From contig FUZS01000010.1 of assembly GCA_900167215.1 (NCBI GenBank), positions 61,349 through 125,348 of the forward strand: a stretch of 64,000 nucleotides of DNA. Direction: 5' to 3'. Below, piece after piece: positions 43,012 through 52,393 of this stretch (within the stretch, counting starts at the first letter, position 1; the number at the start of each line of letters is the position of its first letter). The position numbers and the translations under genes were made by a program. The notes under the pieces are model-generated. The model was not told the origin of the DNA and ran no database searches. It saw nothing but the letters and a program-made list of their open reading frames with translations. This DNA comes from [Eubacterium] yurii (lineage in GTDB: Bacteria > Bacillota > Clostridia > Peptostreptococcales > Filifactoraceae).

Positions 43012-44757
43012 TTACAAAATTTTTACCCCTTCATTTTTATTTTGCAATTCTACCATCCCTTTATAAATGCCATTTAAAGACATTAGTTTATCGTGATTAC
43101 CCTGTTCTGCAATATTCCCTTCCTTGATTACAATAATATTGTCGGCATCTCTAATGGTATTTAATCTGTGAGCAATAACTAATAAGGTTTTATTCTTTAC
43201 CAATTCACTGATTGCTTCCTGTATATACCTTTCATTGTCCACATCAACGCTTGCTGTTGCTTCGTCAAGAATTACAATTGGAGCATCTTTTAATATGCAA
43301 CGGGCAATAGAAATTCTTTGTTTTTCACCACCAGATAAAGTTGCTCCTCCTTCTCCAATCATTGTGTCAAATCCATCAGGAAGTGCCATAATAAAATCAT
43401 AGCATCTTGCTTTTTTTGCAGCTTCTATAACTTCTTCTTTCGTTGCATTTTCTTTCCCCATGGCAATATTGTTAAAAATCGTATCTTGAAATAAATAAAC
43501 TCTCTGGAAAACCATACTGATTTCCGACATCAATTCAGATAGTGAAACATCCTTTATATTTACTCCTCTAATCAAAATTTCACCGGAGTCTACATCCCAA
43601 AATCTTGCCAAAAGATTTGCTACTGTGGATTTACCTCCCCCGGATTGTCCAACTAAAGCCGTCATTGTATTCTTATTCATTTTGAAACTCATACCATGTA
43701 AGACCTCTTTTTCGCCATAGGAAAATTTAACATGATTAAAACAAATTTCAGGTTCTGAGGTATCAGATTTTGAAATATGTTTTTTGCCCACATCTTGCAG
43801 TTCAGTTTCATTTAACACTTCTTCAATACGATCCAACGCCGCGTTCATTACAGTAAGTCTTGTCGCTTCACCATAAAGTGTTTTTAAAGGACTGAATAAG
43901 TCAAACACAAACAAAATAAGCCCCAACATATACGAAAGTCCCAAAGCTCCTTGATAATTAAGATATAGAGCCACTGCTAAAATAAATGTAATACCAATTC
44001 CATAAATAATATTTAGACCGATTGTCCATGGTATTATTTTATTTTCAAATTTTATAGATGTGTCCTTTGAAGATACAAAATTATCTGTGAGAGATTTAGA
44101 ATTTTCACCTAAAAGGTTGTAACTTTTAATAACACTTATCCCCTCAGCAAATGATAAAACTGAATCGGTGAGTTTTTCACTTTGTTTTTGTCTAATAGCC
44201 GCTTCCGATAAAGACATCTTATTCATGCTATTTGCAAGCAGTGTCGCAACCAATGTTACACACACCGCAATCAGTCCAATTCTGTAATCTAAAACAAACA
44301 TGAATACTGTTAGTACAAGTGTTGATAATACATAGCTCATCATATTTGCAATCGTACTCATGGAAACTTCTTCAATAAAAGCCATATCCGAACTTAAAAC
44401 AGAATTTATTTTTCCTAAATTATCTGCTGTAAAATATCCCATCGGAAGCTTTCTAAGATGATTCCCAAGCTCCATTCTTTTATCAGCAAAAATCATAAAG
44501 CCGGCTGCACTTTGTAACTTATCGCTTAAGAAGTGAACCACAGCTTGTAATAAAACCACTAAAACAAGTCCTATTCCTACATATAGAAAAGTTTGGGACG
44601 TATTAGTTTTTTCATAAAATCCAATCAAAATGGTAAATGCAATAAATATAGGCATTTTACTTAATATAGATTCAATAAAGGCAAATATAAATGCGGACTT
44701 TATTCTGTTTTTGTATTTACCTGATAAATTTAAAATTCTTGAAATTAGTCTAAACAT
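43012..44757 (-). CDS. Half-size ABC transporter, subunit 2 (YbtQ/IrtB-like candidate)
   Basis: 581 residues: six-helix exporter-fold membrane domain (about 15-310) then an ATPase domain with Walker A GQSGGGKST (about 372), Q-loop VFQRVYLFQD, signature LSGGEKQR, Walker B IVILDEATA and the H-loop AHRLNTI. It starts inside the last codons of the partner gene (44750), so the two form an obligate heterodimer. Together with an ECF system and TetR in one operon, this is the layout of metallophore or chelate importers that use the exporter fold. The direction of transport cannot be read from the sequence. Confidence 0.85.
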   Translation of the reverse strand: MFRLISRILNLSGKYKNRIKSAFIFAFIESILSKMPIFIAFTILIGFYEKTNTSQTFLYVGIGLVLVVLLQAVVHFLSDKLQSAAGFMIFADKRMELGNHLRKLPMGYFTADNLGKINSVLSSDMAFIEEVSMSTIANMMSYVLSTLVLTVFMFVLDYRIGLIAVCVTLVATLLANSMNKMSLSEAAIRQKQSEKLTDSVLSFAEGISVIKSYNLLGENSKSLTDNFVSSKDTSIKFENKIIPWTIGLNIIYGIGITFILAVALYLNYQGALGLSYMLGLILFVFDLFSPLKTLYGEATRLTVMNAALDRIEEVLNETELQDVGKKHISKSDTSEPEICFNHVKFSYGEKEVLHGMSFKMNKNTMTALVGQSGGGKSTVANLLARFWDVDSGEILIRGVNIKDVSLSELMSEISMVFQRVYLFQDTIFNNIAMGKENATKEEVIEAAKKARCYDFIMALPDGFDTMIGEGGATLSGGEKQRISIARCILKDAPIVILDEATASVDVDNERYIQEAISELVKNKTLLVIAHRLNTIRDADNIIVIKEGNIAEQGNHDKLMSLNGIYKGMVELQNKNEGVKIL

Positions 44758-46540
44758 TCATTTCACCTTCCTTTCTGCTGATTTTCCAATCTTTACTAAA
44801 TAGTGTCGCATCCCATAATTTGCGATATTCTGCTGAAGATTCTAATAAGTCTTTATGTTTTCCATTTGCAACTAAATGACCATGATCCATAACTAATATC
44901 TGATCTGCATCTACAATAGATGGTAACTTGTGTGCAATAACAATTAAGGTTTTCCCTTTTACAAGTTCACGAATAGCTGCTTCCATTTTTTCTTCATTTT
45001 CAGGATCTGCATAGGCTGTTGCCTCATCAAGTACAACAATCGGAGCATTCTTCAAAATAGCTCTCGCTAACGATATTCTTTGCCTTTCTCCACCTGAAAG
45101 CATCTTTCCTGCTTCCCCGGCTAAAGAATAAATACCGTTCGGAAGTCTATTTAAGAATTCCATACAATGAGCTTTTTTAGCTGCTTCTATAACCTCATCA
45201 TCGCTTGCAGCTAAATTACCAATACGAATATTCTCTAAAAGCGAAGTATTAAATAAATATTGGTCTTGTGCTACATAAGAAATTTGCTTATTGAGAGATT
45301 CCAATCTTATATCTCGTAAGTATTGTCCCCCAATACTTATGCTTCCATCTAAAACATCATAGTAGTGAATTAAAAGTTTAGCTAAAGTACTTTTTCCTGA
45401 ACCTGATTCACCGACAATCGCTGTCTTTTCACCAGCTCTTGCCGTAAAACTAACATTATGAATAACATTCTTAATATAGGTTTCAGGCTGTCCATTTTCG
45501 CCCATCCTACCTAACTGATAACCAAAGGTAACATTATCATATAAAATAGTCTGTCCTGATCCCTTAAAATCATTTTCCCCCTGTTTTAAAGGAGCCATAT
45601 TTAAGGCTTGTTCTAAAGCAGAAATCTTATAATTTAATTGTGGCATAGTTGGTAAAAATCCAAGAGCTTTCAGTAGTGGCAATCCTATACTTAAAGAAAG
45701 ACATAACACTAATATTAAGTTAGAAAGACTTGCATAGCCCATATACACAAAGTAACCACCAAGAGGCAATGTTAAAATAATCGTGCATGGAAGTAAGGCA
45801 CTATATAACGCCATCCATGGCCATGCCGTCTTATACCAAGCGAGTGCATAATCTCTGTAACTGCTTATATCTTTAGAAAGGCGTTCATAAGACTCTGTTT
45901 GCTTATTAAATACTTTTACAACTTCCATACCGTTTACATACTCAATAATGGTATTGTTCATTTTTCTACTTGCCATATAATATGGTCCCATTTGCTTCAT
46001 ACCTACAGAGTACATAATCATCATTGCAAGAATGCTAATCGGAATAGAAGCTAATGACATTAACGCTAATCTCCAGTCAATAAAAAACATTGAAATATAA
46101 ACCATAATAGGTACAATTAGGTTCGCTATTCCTTCAGAAAGTGAATGAGCTAAAAGCACTTCTAAACTGCCAATATCATCCACGAACATTTTTTTGATTG
46201 TACCAGTACCTTTTTCTTCAACAACACCCAATGGCAGATCTTCCATTTTTTTCTGTAAGGATGTTCGAAGTCCAAGTAGCGTGTTGTATGCTGCTTTATG
46301 GGATACATTAAGACCTAAACCTCCTAAGACAGCTTGCAACACTAAACAAACTAAAATACTGATCAATAAAATAGCAAGTCTTTCAAATTCTAATTGCTCA
46401 CCTAAAATAAGTGGATTGATAATCTGATATGCAAATAGAAAGGGTAGCACACCCATAATTACACTAATAAGCATAATAAAACTTGCTAAGTGAATTGATT
46501 TTTTATGCGAACCCGCATATTCAAAAACCTTATTTAACAT
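44750..46540 (-). CDS. Half-size ABC transporter, subunit 1 (YbtP/IrtA-like candidate)
   Basis: 596 residues: membrane domain with helices about 15-38, 55-80, 130-175, 245-300, and the ATPase domain with Walker A GESGSGKSTLAKLL (about 378), Q-loop YVAQDQYLFN, signature LSGGERQRISLARA, Walker B IVVLDEATAYADPE and H-loop AHKLPSI. Partner of the gene at 43012 (8-bp overlap) and overlapping the ATPase gene upstream by about 11 bp. Six overlapping genes read as one unit under TetR control. Confidence 0.87.
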   Translation of the reverse strand: MLNKVFEYAGSHKKSIHLASFIMLISVIMGVLPFLFAYQIINPLILGEQLEFERLAILLISILVCLVLQAVLGGLGLNVSHKAAYNTLLGLRTSLQKKMEDLPLGVVEEKGTGTIKKMFVDDIGSLEVLLAHSLSEGIANLIVPIMVYISMFFIDWRLALMSLASIPISILAMMIMYSVGMKQMGPYYMASRKMNNTIIEYVNGMEVVKVFNKQTESYERLSKDISSYRDYALAWYKTAWPWMALYSALLPCTIILTLPLGGYFVYMGYASLSNLILVLCLSLSIGLPLLKALGFLPTMPQLNYKISALEQALNMAPLKQGENDFKGSGQTILYDNVTFGYQLGRMGENGQPETYIKNVIHNVSFTARAGEKTAIVGESGSGKSTLAKLLIHYYDVLDGSISIGGQYLRDIRLESLNKQISYVAQDQYLFNTSLLENIRIGNLAASDDEVIEAAKKAHCMEFLNRLPNGIYSLAGEAGKMLSGGERQRISLARAILKNAPIVVLDEATAYADPENEEKMEAAIRELVKGKTLIVIAHKLPSIVDADQILVMDHGHLVANGKHKDLLESSAEYRKLWDATLFSKDWKISRKEGEMNV

Positions 46541-47999
46541 AATTTTTCTCCTTCAACAAATTTCCTTTTTTATCCATAAAATCCATGATTAACGCTTCAT
46601 TTCCCTTTACAGATATTTTTTTATAATCCTTATCACCGAGCATTAAGACGGAATGACAGGTTTTAAATAACAACTCTAAGTCATGAGTAATTATAATAAT
46701 TGGAATCTCCTTTGCTTTTTCTGTCATTAAATCGGACATAATTTTCATACTTTTATAATCAAGACCTGATGTTGGTTCATCCAAAATTATCAGTTTACGA
46801 CCGGATAAAAACGAAGTAATAATCGCCAATCGTTGTTTTTGTCCACCGGATAATTTCTGCGGATGATTGGTTTTTTTATGCCACAGGTCTGTATCTTTTA
46901 GATATTCTCGTATTTTTTCTAAATCACTTTCCGAGTTTTTATCTTTACAAAATATCAATTCATTTTCTACTGTGTCTAAAAAAATCTGAGCATCTACATC
47001 TTGTAACACGCAATATGAATTTTTAAGCCTTTCTCTTTGTTTCTGTCCATAGCTGACATCTAAATATTTTTCAGATAATCCGCATAATGCTTTTGCTAAG
47101 GTACTTTTTCCAATGCCATTAGAACCAATCACTCCCATTATTTCGCTCTCTCCAAGCTCAAATGTTAATTCTTCTATCAAAGTTCTTTTACCTTGATGAA
47201 TGCAGGCTTTATTTACTTTGATATAACTTTTAGCAACAATAAGTTCTTTTTCTGATATCAATTCTCTTTCATTAAGTGTTCTTAACTCAAGTTCCTTACA
47301 CTTATCATTACTAAGACTCCCATTTGGAAAAATATCACATATTGTACCGTCTTTTATATAAATCAATCTGCTAAAAATCTCTTTTAAATAATAGAGCCTA
47401 TGTTCCGCTATAATTATTGTCTTTCCTATTACCTTCAATCTTAAAAGTATTTCACTGAAGTGTTTTATACTATCGTAATCAAGACTGCTTGATGGCTCAT
47501 CAAAAAAAATAATATCCGTATCATAGATAAGAGTTCCAGCTATAGCTACTTTTTGCCTTTCTCCTCCTGATAATTCAAAAATGGATTTTTTGCTAATGTG
47601 GCTTATTCCTAACAAGTCCATTGCTTTTTCAACTTTTTCTTTTAATGTATCCCTGTCTAATCCCAAATTTTCACCCACTAAAGCAATTTCATCTTCAACT
47701 ACATCACAAAAAAATTGATCTTTAGGATTTTGAAATACATTGCCAATATATTTAGCTAACTCTCCCTTTTTATATGCCGTTATATCTTTCCCTAAAATCT
47801 TGATTTCTCCGTCCAAATCACCATCATAAAAGGATGGAATAAGCCCGTTTAGTAATCTTAAAAGTGTTGTTTTTCCGCATCCGGAAAGACCTGTTAAGAC
47901 TACAATTTCGCCTTTCTTTACAGACATTTTTAAATTTTTCAATATCAAATCCTCTCCATAATGAAATGATTTGATTTCTGCCTCTAAAATATTTTCCAT
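46530..47999 (-). CDS. Fused double ECF-type ATPase (EcfA-EcfA')
   Basis: 489 residues with two complete ABC domains: Walker A GLSGCGKTTLLRLL (about 36) and GSNGIGKSTLAKAL (about 295), signatures LSGGERQKVAIAG and LSGGQKQRLAIIT, Walker B IIFFDEPSSSLD and LIILDEPTSGLD. This is the energising subunit of an energy-coupling-factor importer, equivalent to separate EcfA1/EcfA2. It starts inside the end of the EcfT gene (16-bp overlap). Both Walker pairs appear intact, so both sites should be active. Confidence 0.92.
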   Translation of the reverse strand: MENILEAEIKSFHYGEDLILKNLKMSVKKGEIVVLTGLSGCGKTTLLRLLNGLIPSFYDGDLDGEIKILGKDITAYKKGELAKYIGNVFQNPKDQFFCDVVEDEIALVGENLGLDRDTLKEKVEKAMDLLGISHISKKSIFELSGGERQKVAIAGTLIYDTDIIFFDEPSSSLDYDSIKHFSEILLRLKVIGKTIIIAEHRLYYLKEIFSRLIYIKDGTICDIFPNGSLSNDKCKELELRTLNERELISEKELIVAKSYIKVNKACIHQGKRTLIEELTFELGESEIMGVIGSNGIGKSTLAKALCGLSEKYLDVSYGQKQRERLKNSYCVLQDVDAQIFLDTVENELIFCKDKNSESDLEKIREYLKDTDLWHKKTNHPQKLSGGQKQRLAIITSFLSGRKLIILDEPTSGLDYKSMKIMSDLMTEKAKEIPIIIITHDLELLFKTCHSVLMLGDKDYKKISVKGNEALIMDFMDKKGNLLKEKNYVK

Positions 48000-48697
48000 A
48001 AACTCGCCCCCAACAAAATCATCCCTCCGACTATCATTGAGATATCAATAAATGTAATTTTCACCTCATGAAAACTTGTTTTTTTTCCATCGTATTCAAT
48101 TCCTTTTGATATAATTGAACAAGTTAAGGTGTCACTTATGTCTATGCACTTATACATAAGAGGAACAAAATATAATTCAAATGTTCTAATTGGTTTGAAA
48201 ATGCTTGCTTTAAATCCTCTAATTTTCATGCCGTTGTTTATTTCCTTCATCCTAATAGAAATTTCCGGAATAAAACGAAAAAATACTGTGATTCCTATAC
48301 CTATTCCACCATCAATTCCAATTTTTCTAAATGCAGCAATTAGATGCGAAGAGCTATATGAAGACAGAACTCTTCCCAAGATGAAAAGTGGAGCAAATTT
48401 CAACACTATAAGTAGCATTGTATATATAGAACCAATCAAAATATTTCCTAAATGGGGTTTTAGTAAATAAATAAGTCCCCATATTATAAGCAATGAACAT
48501 ATCGTTCTAAATGCTTTTTTAATTGAAAATAAGGATAACAGTCCTAAAACAAAAATAAGTGAAAATAAGTATTGCGATTGTTCTCCTACTGTTAAAATAA
48601 CTGAAAATAGTAAAATCAACCCAACTATAGTAAGCGGGTTGATTTTGTCTGATAGTTGGTGTTGATTTATATTCTTTTTATCATTTTTACAAAACAC
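47984..48697 (-). CDS. ECF transporter transmembrane coupling protein EcfT (CbiQ family)
   Basis: 237 residues from GTG 48697, chosen because AGGAAG lies seven bases upstream; the longer frame to 48754 would overlap the S-component gene by 68 bp. Helices at about 22-60, 64-80, 85-115; the cytoplasmic Ala-Arg-Gly-like coupling motif region reads EINNGMKIRGFKASIF and the second loop FRFIPEISIRMK. It links the S component to the ATPase. The overlap with both neighbours shows translational coupling. Confidence 0.88.
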   Translation of the reverse strand: MFCKNDKKNINQHQLSDKINPLTIVGLILLFSVILTVGEQSQYLFSLIFVLGLLSLFSIKKAFRTICSLLIIWGLIYLLKPHLGNILIGSIYTMLLIVLKFAPLFILGRVLSSYSSSHLIAAFRKIGIDGGIGIGITVFFRFIPEISIRMKEINNGMKIRGFKASIFKPIRTFELYFVPLMYKCIDISDTLTCSIISKGIEYDGKKTSFHEVKITFIDISMIVGGMILLGASLWKIF

Positions 48698-49283
48698 TTT
48701 TTTTCTTCCTATCGCTAAAAAATTTGTTGTAAATATATGTTCCAAAATAAGCACCTATAACTGAAGCCACAATTGCAATCAATAAACAAATCAAGATATT
48801 TTTAGGCGTGTAAAAATTGTAAAGGAATGTTGCGTAATCGGCTGTAAACATCTTTGGAAATTGCTTTGTAAGTCCTTCGACACCAAATACAAAAGCAAAA
48901 TACATAGCATGTAAGGAATAGATAAACATACCTGTTCCAAAAGCAATCCCAACTTTCATATTTTTGTTTGTATAGTTCTCTTTTTTACCAATTACAAATT
49001 CCGCCAAAATTCCTGCAATAGCACAAACAACAATTACCGGCCACATTCCCATAAGAGCATAGAATACACCCAGCAACAGAAAGTATGAAAAAGCAGTTCC
49101 TCTCTGTCCAACCTGCTTGCACATAATTACAAAAATAGGTGCAACAATAATTGTTGGCAATGCAGATGACAAATACAAACTTGGAATCATACCAAATGAT
49201 CCTGTCAAAAATCCCAATCCCATCGTCAAAACAAATCCAATAACAGAGAATACTGCTATTTTTACAATACCTTTTAAATTCAT
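48687..49283 (-). CDS. MptD-family ECF transporter S component
   Basis: 198 residues with about six hydrophobic helices: IVKIAVFSVIGFVLTMGLGF (about 5-24), PTIIVAPIFVIM, FSYFLLLGVFYALMGMWPVI (about 64-83), MFIYSLHAMYFAFVFGV and ILICLLIAIVASVIGAYFG. The S component binds the substrate. The ligand of this family is not established; the two ABC half-transporters and TetR next door suggest a metal chelate or a secreted metallophore. The ATG at 49283 has GGAGG upstream; the frame to 49340 is too long. Just upstream lies a copy of the tetR palindrome. Confidence 0.85.
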   Translation of the reverse strand: MNLKGIVKIAVFSVIGFVLTMGLGFLTGSFGMIPSLYLSSALPTIIVAPIFVIMCKQVGQRGTAFSYFLLLGVFYALMGMWPVIVVCAIAGILAEFVIGKKENYTNKNMKVGIAFGTGMFIYSLHAMYFAFVFGVEGLTKQFPKMFTADYATFLYNFYTPKNILICLLIAIVASVIGAYFGTYIYNKFFSDRKKKSVL

Positions 49284-49374
49284 AATTTTGTCCTCCTTAA
49301 TTTTTGAATATGATATATTTCTATTTTCATACAGAAACAATATTCAGTTTTATTTTTATTCTTCAACACTCTGA

Positions 49375-49393
49375 AATATAACTAAGTTATGTT
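49375..49393. promoter_or_regulatory. Probable TetR operator, copy 2 (before the ECF operon)
   Basis: AATATAACTAAGTTATGTT: 13-bp palindromic core ATAACT-A-AGTTAT (49378-49390). Reverse complement matches the 19-bp site in front of tetR except one base. Lies between the tetR stop and the S-component start. Confidence 0.75.
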
Positions 49394-49412
49394 TAGAGCA
49401 AAAAATTTTGGC

Positions 49413-50051
49413 TTATATTCCTCGAATCTTTTTCCATCCCTCATTAAAGAACTCTGAAATCAAAGTTGCATTCAATTTCACTTCTTCTTTACTTTTAGCA
49501 TGAACTGCTACTTCCGATAAAGCATAAAAATACGCATGGTTGATTAGATGAATTCCTCTATTAGTTATTACATCATTGACATGATCTGCTCCGTATATCA
49601 TGCTTAAAATTTCAAAGTGATTTTTATCTTCTTTCTCAATAATCTCATCTAGAAAGTTGTTAAACTTTGTTCCATAAGAACCAAAAACCAGTAATTCAAA
49701 TACATCTTTATGTTCAAAGAAATATAGAACCATTTCAATAGAACCTTGTGCTTTTGATTCCAAAATCTTGGAAATAGTTTCTTTCTTTATATGACTTTCT
49801 CTTTTATAAACATCAAAACTCTTATCTTCATACATAGCATAAGAACTTTGTATCTGATTTACGATTGGTTCTACTAATTCTGAGAAAAGAGCTTCCTTAT
49901 CTTCAAAATGACCATAAAAAGCACCGGTAGTTACACCCGCTGCTTTGCAAATTGCTCTTAAATTAGCTTTTTCAAAGCCTTGCTCTTTAAAAATTTTCTT
50001 GCCGCAATCTAATATCTTCTTATGTGTTTTTTCATAATCACCATTAGCCAC
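49413..50051 (-). CDS. TetR/AcrR-family regulator
   Basis: 212 residues. N-terminal helix-turn-helix: KILDCGKKIFKEQGFEKANL (about 12-31), RAICKAAGVTTGAFYGHFED (about 32-51). The C-terminal ligand domain ends HLINHAYFYALSEVAVHA, EFFNEGWKKI. It should repress its own gene and the ECF/ABC operon downstream, through the paired palindromes at 50074-50092 and 49375-49393. Start GTG 50051 with GGAGG nine bases upstream. The inducer is unknown. Confidence 0.9.
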   Translation of the reverse strand: MANGDYEKTHKKILDCGKKIFKEQGFEKANLRAICKAAGVTTGAFYGHFEDKEALFSELVEPIVNQIQSSYAMYEDKSFDVYKRESHIKKETISKILESKAQGSIEMVLYFFEHKDVFELLVFGSYGTKFNNFLDEIIEKEDKNHFEILSMIYGADHVNDVITNRGIHLINHAYFYALSEVAVHAKSKEEVKLNATLISEFFNEGWKKIRGI

Positions 50052-50073
50052 TTTTTAATTCCTCCTTTTCTTA

Positions 50074-50092
50074 AATATAACTTAGTTATATT
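50074..50092. promoter_or_regulatory. Probable TetR operator, copy 1 (before tetR)
   Basis: A perfect 19-bp palindrome, AATATAACTTAGTTATATT, centred at 50083 and 23 bp before the tetR start codon. Confidence 0.8.
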
Positions 50093-50168
50093 ATAATACT
50101 TGTTATGTCAAAATTCAAGCACAAAAATTGTAATCTTTCACTTTTATATGATATAATATAAAATATAC

Positions 50169-50290
50169 TTATACTAATCACCATTTACAAAACCAATATT
50201 GTTATTTTAGTAAATTATTAGTTTTGCTGATTATCAATAATCTTGCAGTAATAAAATTACAAGGCTTTTTGATAGGTTTTTAGTATTATA
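50169..50290 (+). repeat. Dispersed repeat family B, copy at the island edge
   Basis: Left end TTATACTAATCACCATTTAC, core ATTATCAATAATCTTGCAGT, right end AAGGCTTTTTGATAG, TTTTTAGTATTATA. Closest to the consensus of the family. Confidence 0.7.
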
Positions 50291-50423
50291 CTAAACTCTA
50301 ATTAAACTATGGATTTTAACAATTCTATATTTGTGATACTCTATATGATATCCTTAGTTAATAAATATTTAGTGTATAATTTTTTATGAAATATTTCCAT
50401 TATTATATTAGATTTTAGTATTA
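50287..50423 (+). repeat. Dispersed repeat family A, diverged copy
   Basis: Left end TATACTAAACTCTAATTAAA, CTATGGATT; right end TTTCCATTATTATATTAGAT, TTTAGTATTAA. It abuts the family B copy and the two share the end sequence. Confidence 0.6.
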
Positions 50424-50460
50424 ACTCTTGCTACAAATTATTCTTTTGTGGTAAGCAAAG

Positions 50461-50590
50461 TAATACTATTATCTATTTCATTTATGGATAATTTTTATCA
50501 GTTATTTTTAAAAAATAGTATATGGTTAATTACTTTATTATAAATGTACTGAAAATACTTTATCCATCATTCTAATAGACTTTAGTATAA
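50461..50590 (+). repeat. Dispersed repeat family A, reference copy (130 bp)
   Basis: Left end TAATACTATTATCTATTTCA, TTTATGGATA; right end TATCCATCATTCTAATAGAC, TTTAGTATAA. The two 30-base ends are imperfect inverted repeats (about 22 of 30 identical). Central T-rich core and no ORF. Confidence 0.75.
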
Positions 50591-50610
50591 GTGTACGGAC
50601 ACCTACGAAA

Positions 50611-50645
50611 ATAAATAAGTCGCTCTATTCGAGCGACTTATTTAC
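50611..50645 (-). terminator. Perfect 13-bp terminator hairpin
   Basis: AAATAAGTCGCTC (50613-50625), TATTC loop, GAGCGACTTATTT (50631-50643). It stands about 180 bp after the MoxR-type gene stop. Confidence 0.7.
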
Positions 50646-50824
50646 TCTTATATATTATAATTTCTTTTTTAGTATAGAGATAATTTTTTTATCAAGACTA
50701 TCTAACTTCTCACAACCTATAATTACAAATACCCACTATAACCAATTTAATTGACAAAAATAAATCTCAAATTTTCTTGATCTACCAAACAAATCACCGA
50801 CATCTACTGTCATAAAAAATCAAA

Positions 50825-51727
50825 CTACGATGCCGCTACCAACTTTTTTGAGTTTTCATCCGCCTTTTGTTGCACTATCGGCTTTGAATTAAGAGACATC
50901 AACAAGCTCTTGTATACCGCTCTTGTAAATCTTGTATCTCCAGTATGTCCTACCATTACTTCATAAAGTAGTGATATATTCGGATACATTTCACTTTTCT
51001 CAGAATTTAAGAATCTAAAGTCTTTTTGTGAACATCCGTTTAGGAATATTGAAAGGTTAGAGATTGTTCTTGGCGTTGTCACCTGTTTCATCCTGTCTAC
51101 AGTATATATCTCTTCAGCTGTAGCAACAGCTTTTTTCTTTTCTTCCTTACAAAGTAATAATGAAGGATCTGCTTTGAGCACATCATGCACTATCTTATTA
51201 AGTGTAGGATTAACCTTTATAAATGTATCCAAATCAGGTTCCACATAGTAAAGCACAAATCTACTTATTGACGCCTCGTCAAGTATAGCTATGTGTCCTC
51301 TGTCGTTTGCAGCAATTATTATTCTAAGATTCTTCGGAACGTGTAAGTCTCCTATCTTTCTTCTTGTAGGAATTGACAACAGCTCCGATGTTACCTCAGG
51401 TGTTGTTCTGTTTATTTCATCCAAAAACAACAATACTCCCTTGTCAGGTGTTTCATTGGCTTGGCACACTGCTGCAGTTATTATATTATGCACAGGGAAT
51501 TTCATTGTACCGTGTCCTTCTTTTACTGTAGAAAGTGCATTTCCTGTTACGTCTTTCTTATCTTGCAACTGGTTACAAGAAAGCTCAAAAAACTCGGCAT
51601 CCATTTCATTGGCAAGGGATTCAACAAAGCAAGACTTGCCTATCCCTACCTCTCCGAGCAGCATCGGTATAACACCCGATTTCAGATTCATCTTTATTAG
51701 CGTTTTAAAAGTATTATCAAACCTCAT
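50825..51727 (-). CDS. MoxR-type AAA ATPase, 300 residues
   Basis: A ring-forming AAA+ chaperone-like ATPase. Walker A GEVGIGKSCFVES (about 25-37), Walker B VLLFLDEINRTTPEVTSELL (about 98-117), sensor 1 RIIIAANDRGHI, arginine finger EASISRFVLYY (about 157-167). The lid domain follows (TTPRTISNLSIFLNGC). MoxR proteins usually act with a VWA-domain partner; none is adjacent. A DUF4132-type giant protein, whose E. coli relatives neighbour such an ATPase, is encoded at 8133. The start is uncertain; no strong ribosome site is visible just before 51727. Own terminator. Confidence 0.85.
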   Translation of the reverse strand: MRFDNTFKTLIKMNLKSGVIPMLLGEVGIGKSCFVESLANEMDAEFFELSCNQLQDKKDVTGNALSTVKEGHGTMKFPVHNIITAAVCQANETPDKGVLLFLDEINRTTPEVTSELLSIPTRRKIGDLHVPKNLRIIIAANDRGHIAILDEASISRFVLYYVEPDLDTFIKVNPTLNKIVHDVLKADPSLLLCKEEKKKAVATAEEIYTVDRMKQVTTPRTISNLSIFLNGCSQKDFRFLNSEKSEMYPNISLLYEVMVGHTGDTRFTRAVYKSLLMSLNSKPIVQQKADENSKKLVAAS

Positions 51728-52393
51728 ATTTGTTCCTCATCTCAATCATTAAGAATTAAATCCGTACTATTAACTATAATTAAAAAGCCTCATAATTTTA
51801 TAGTTCTATTGTACTATTTTCTTCTCTTTTTGTCAATCAAAAATATAGAAAATCATTAGATTTTTTCTTAATTTCTTAAATAATATTAAAGTAATGGTCA
51901 AACTTATCTTTCAAAAGATAAATTAACACGATAAAATATAGCTAAACCGCTAAATACTCTTTCCTTTTTTTTAATTATTATCTTCATTTTTACGCTTAAT
52001 ATATATACACATGAATTTAATATTAAAACACAATTTGTGTAAAAAATGTGTTTTTTATAAAATATTTATATTAAAAATAATAATATCATAAAAAATCATT
52101 TTTGTAAATACAAAAATCTATTATTATGAATTTTTATGTAACTGAAAAAACATTGATTTTTCAAAACTTAAGAAAAATATAAGAGCTATCTGTAAGTCAA
52201 ATACCATTTTTTAAAACTTTTTAAATTAAGCCTACAATAAAATTACAATTTATCTTGAACTAATTATAAATCTTATTTCAAAAAAATTCAATTAATTATT
52301 AAAAATTTTCACAATTTATTTTGTAAAAAATCCCTCAAAATTTTAATTGACTTATATTTTATTACAATCATTATTTCAAGGGACGATTTTTCT
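51728..52393. other. A+T-rich gap without recognisable gene
   Basis: About 670 bp with very low G+C, no open frame of note and no repeat of family A or B. It probably holds the promoter of the MoxR-type gene at its left end and transcription end of csrA at its right end. Confidence 0.5.
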
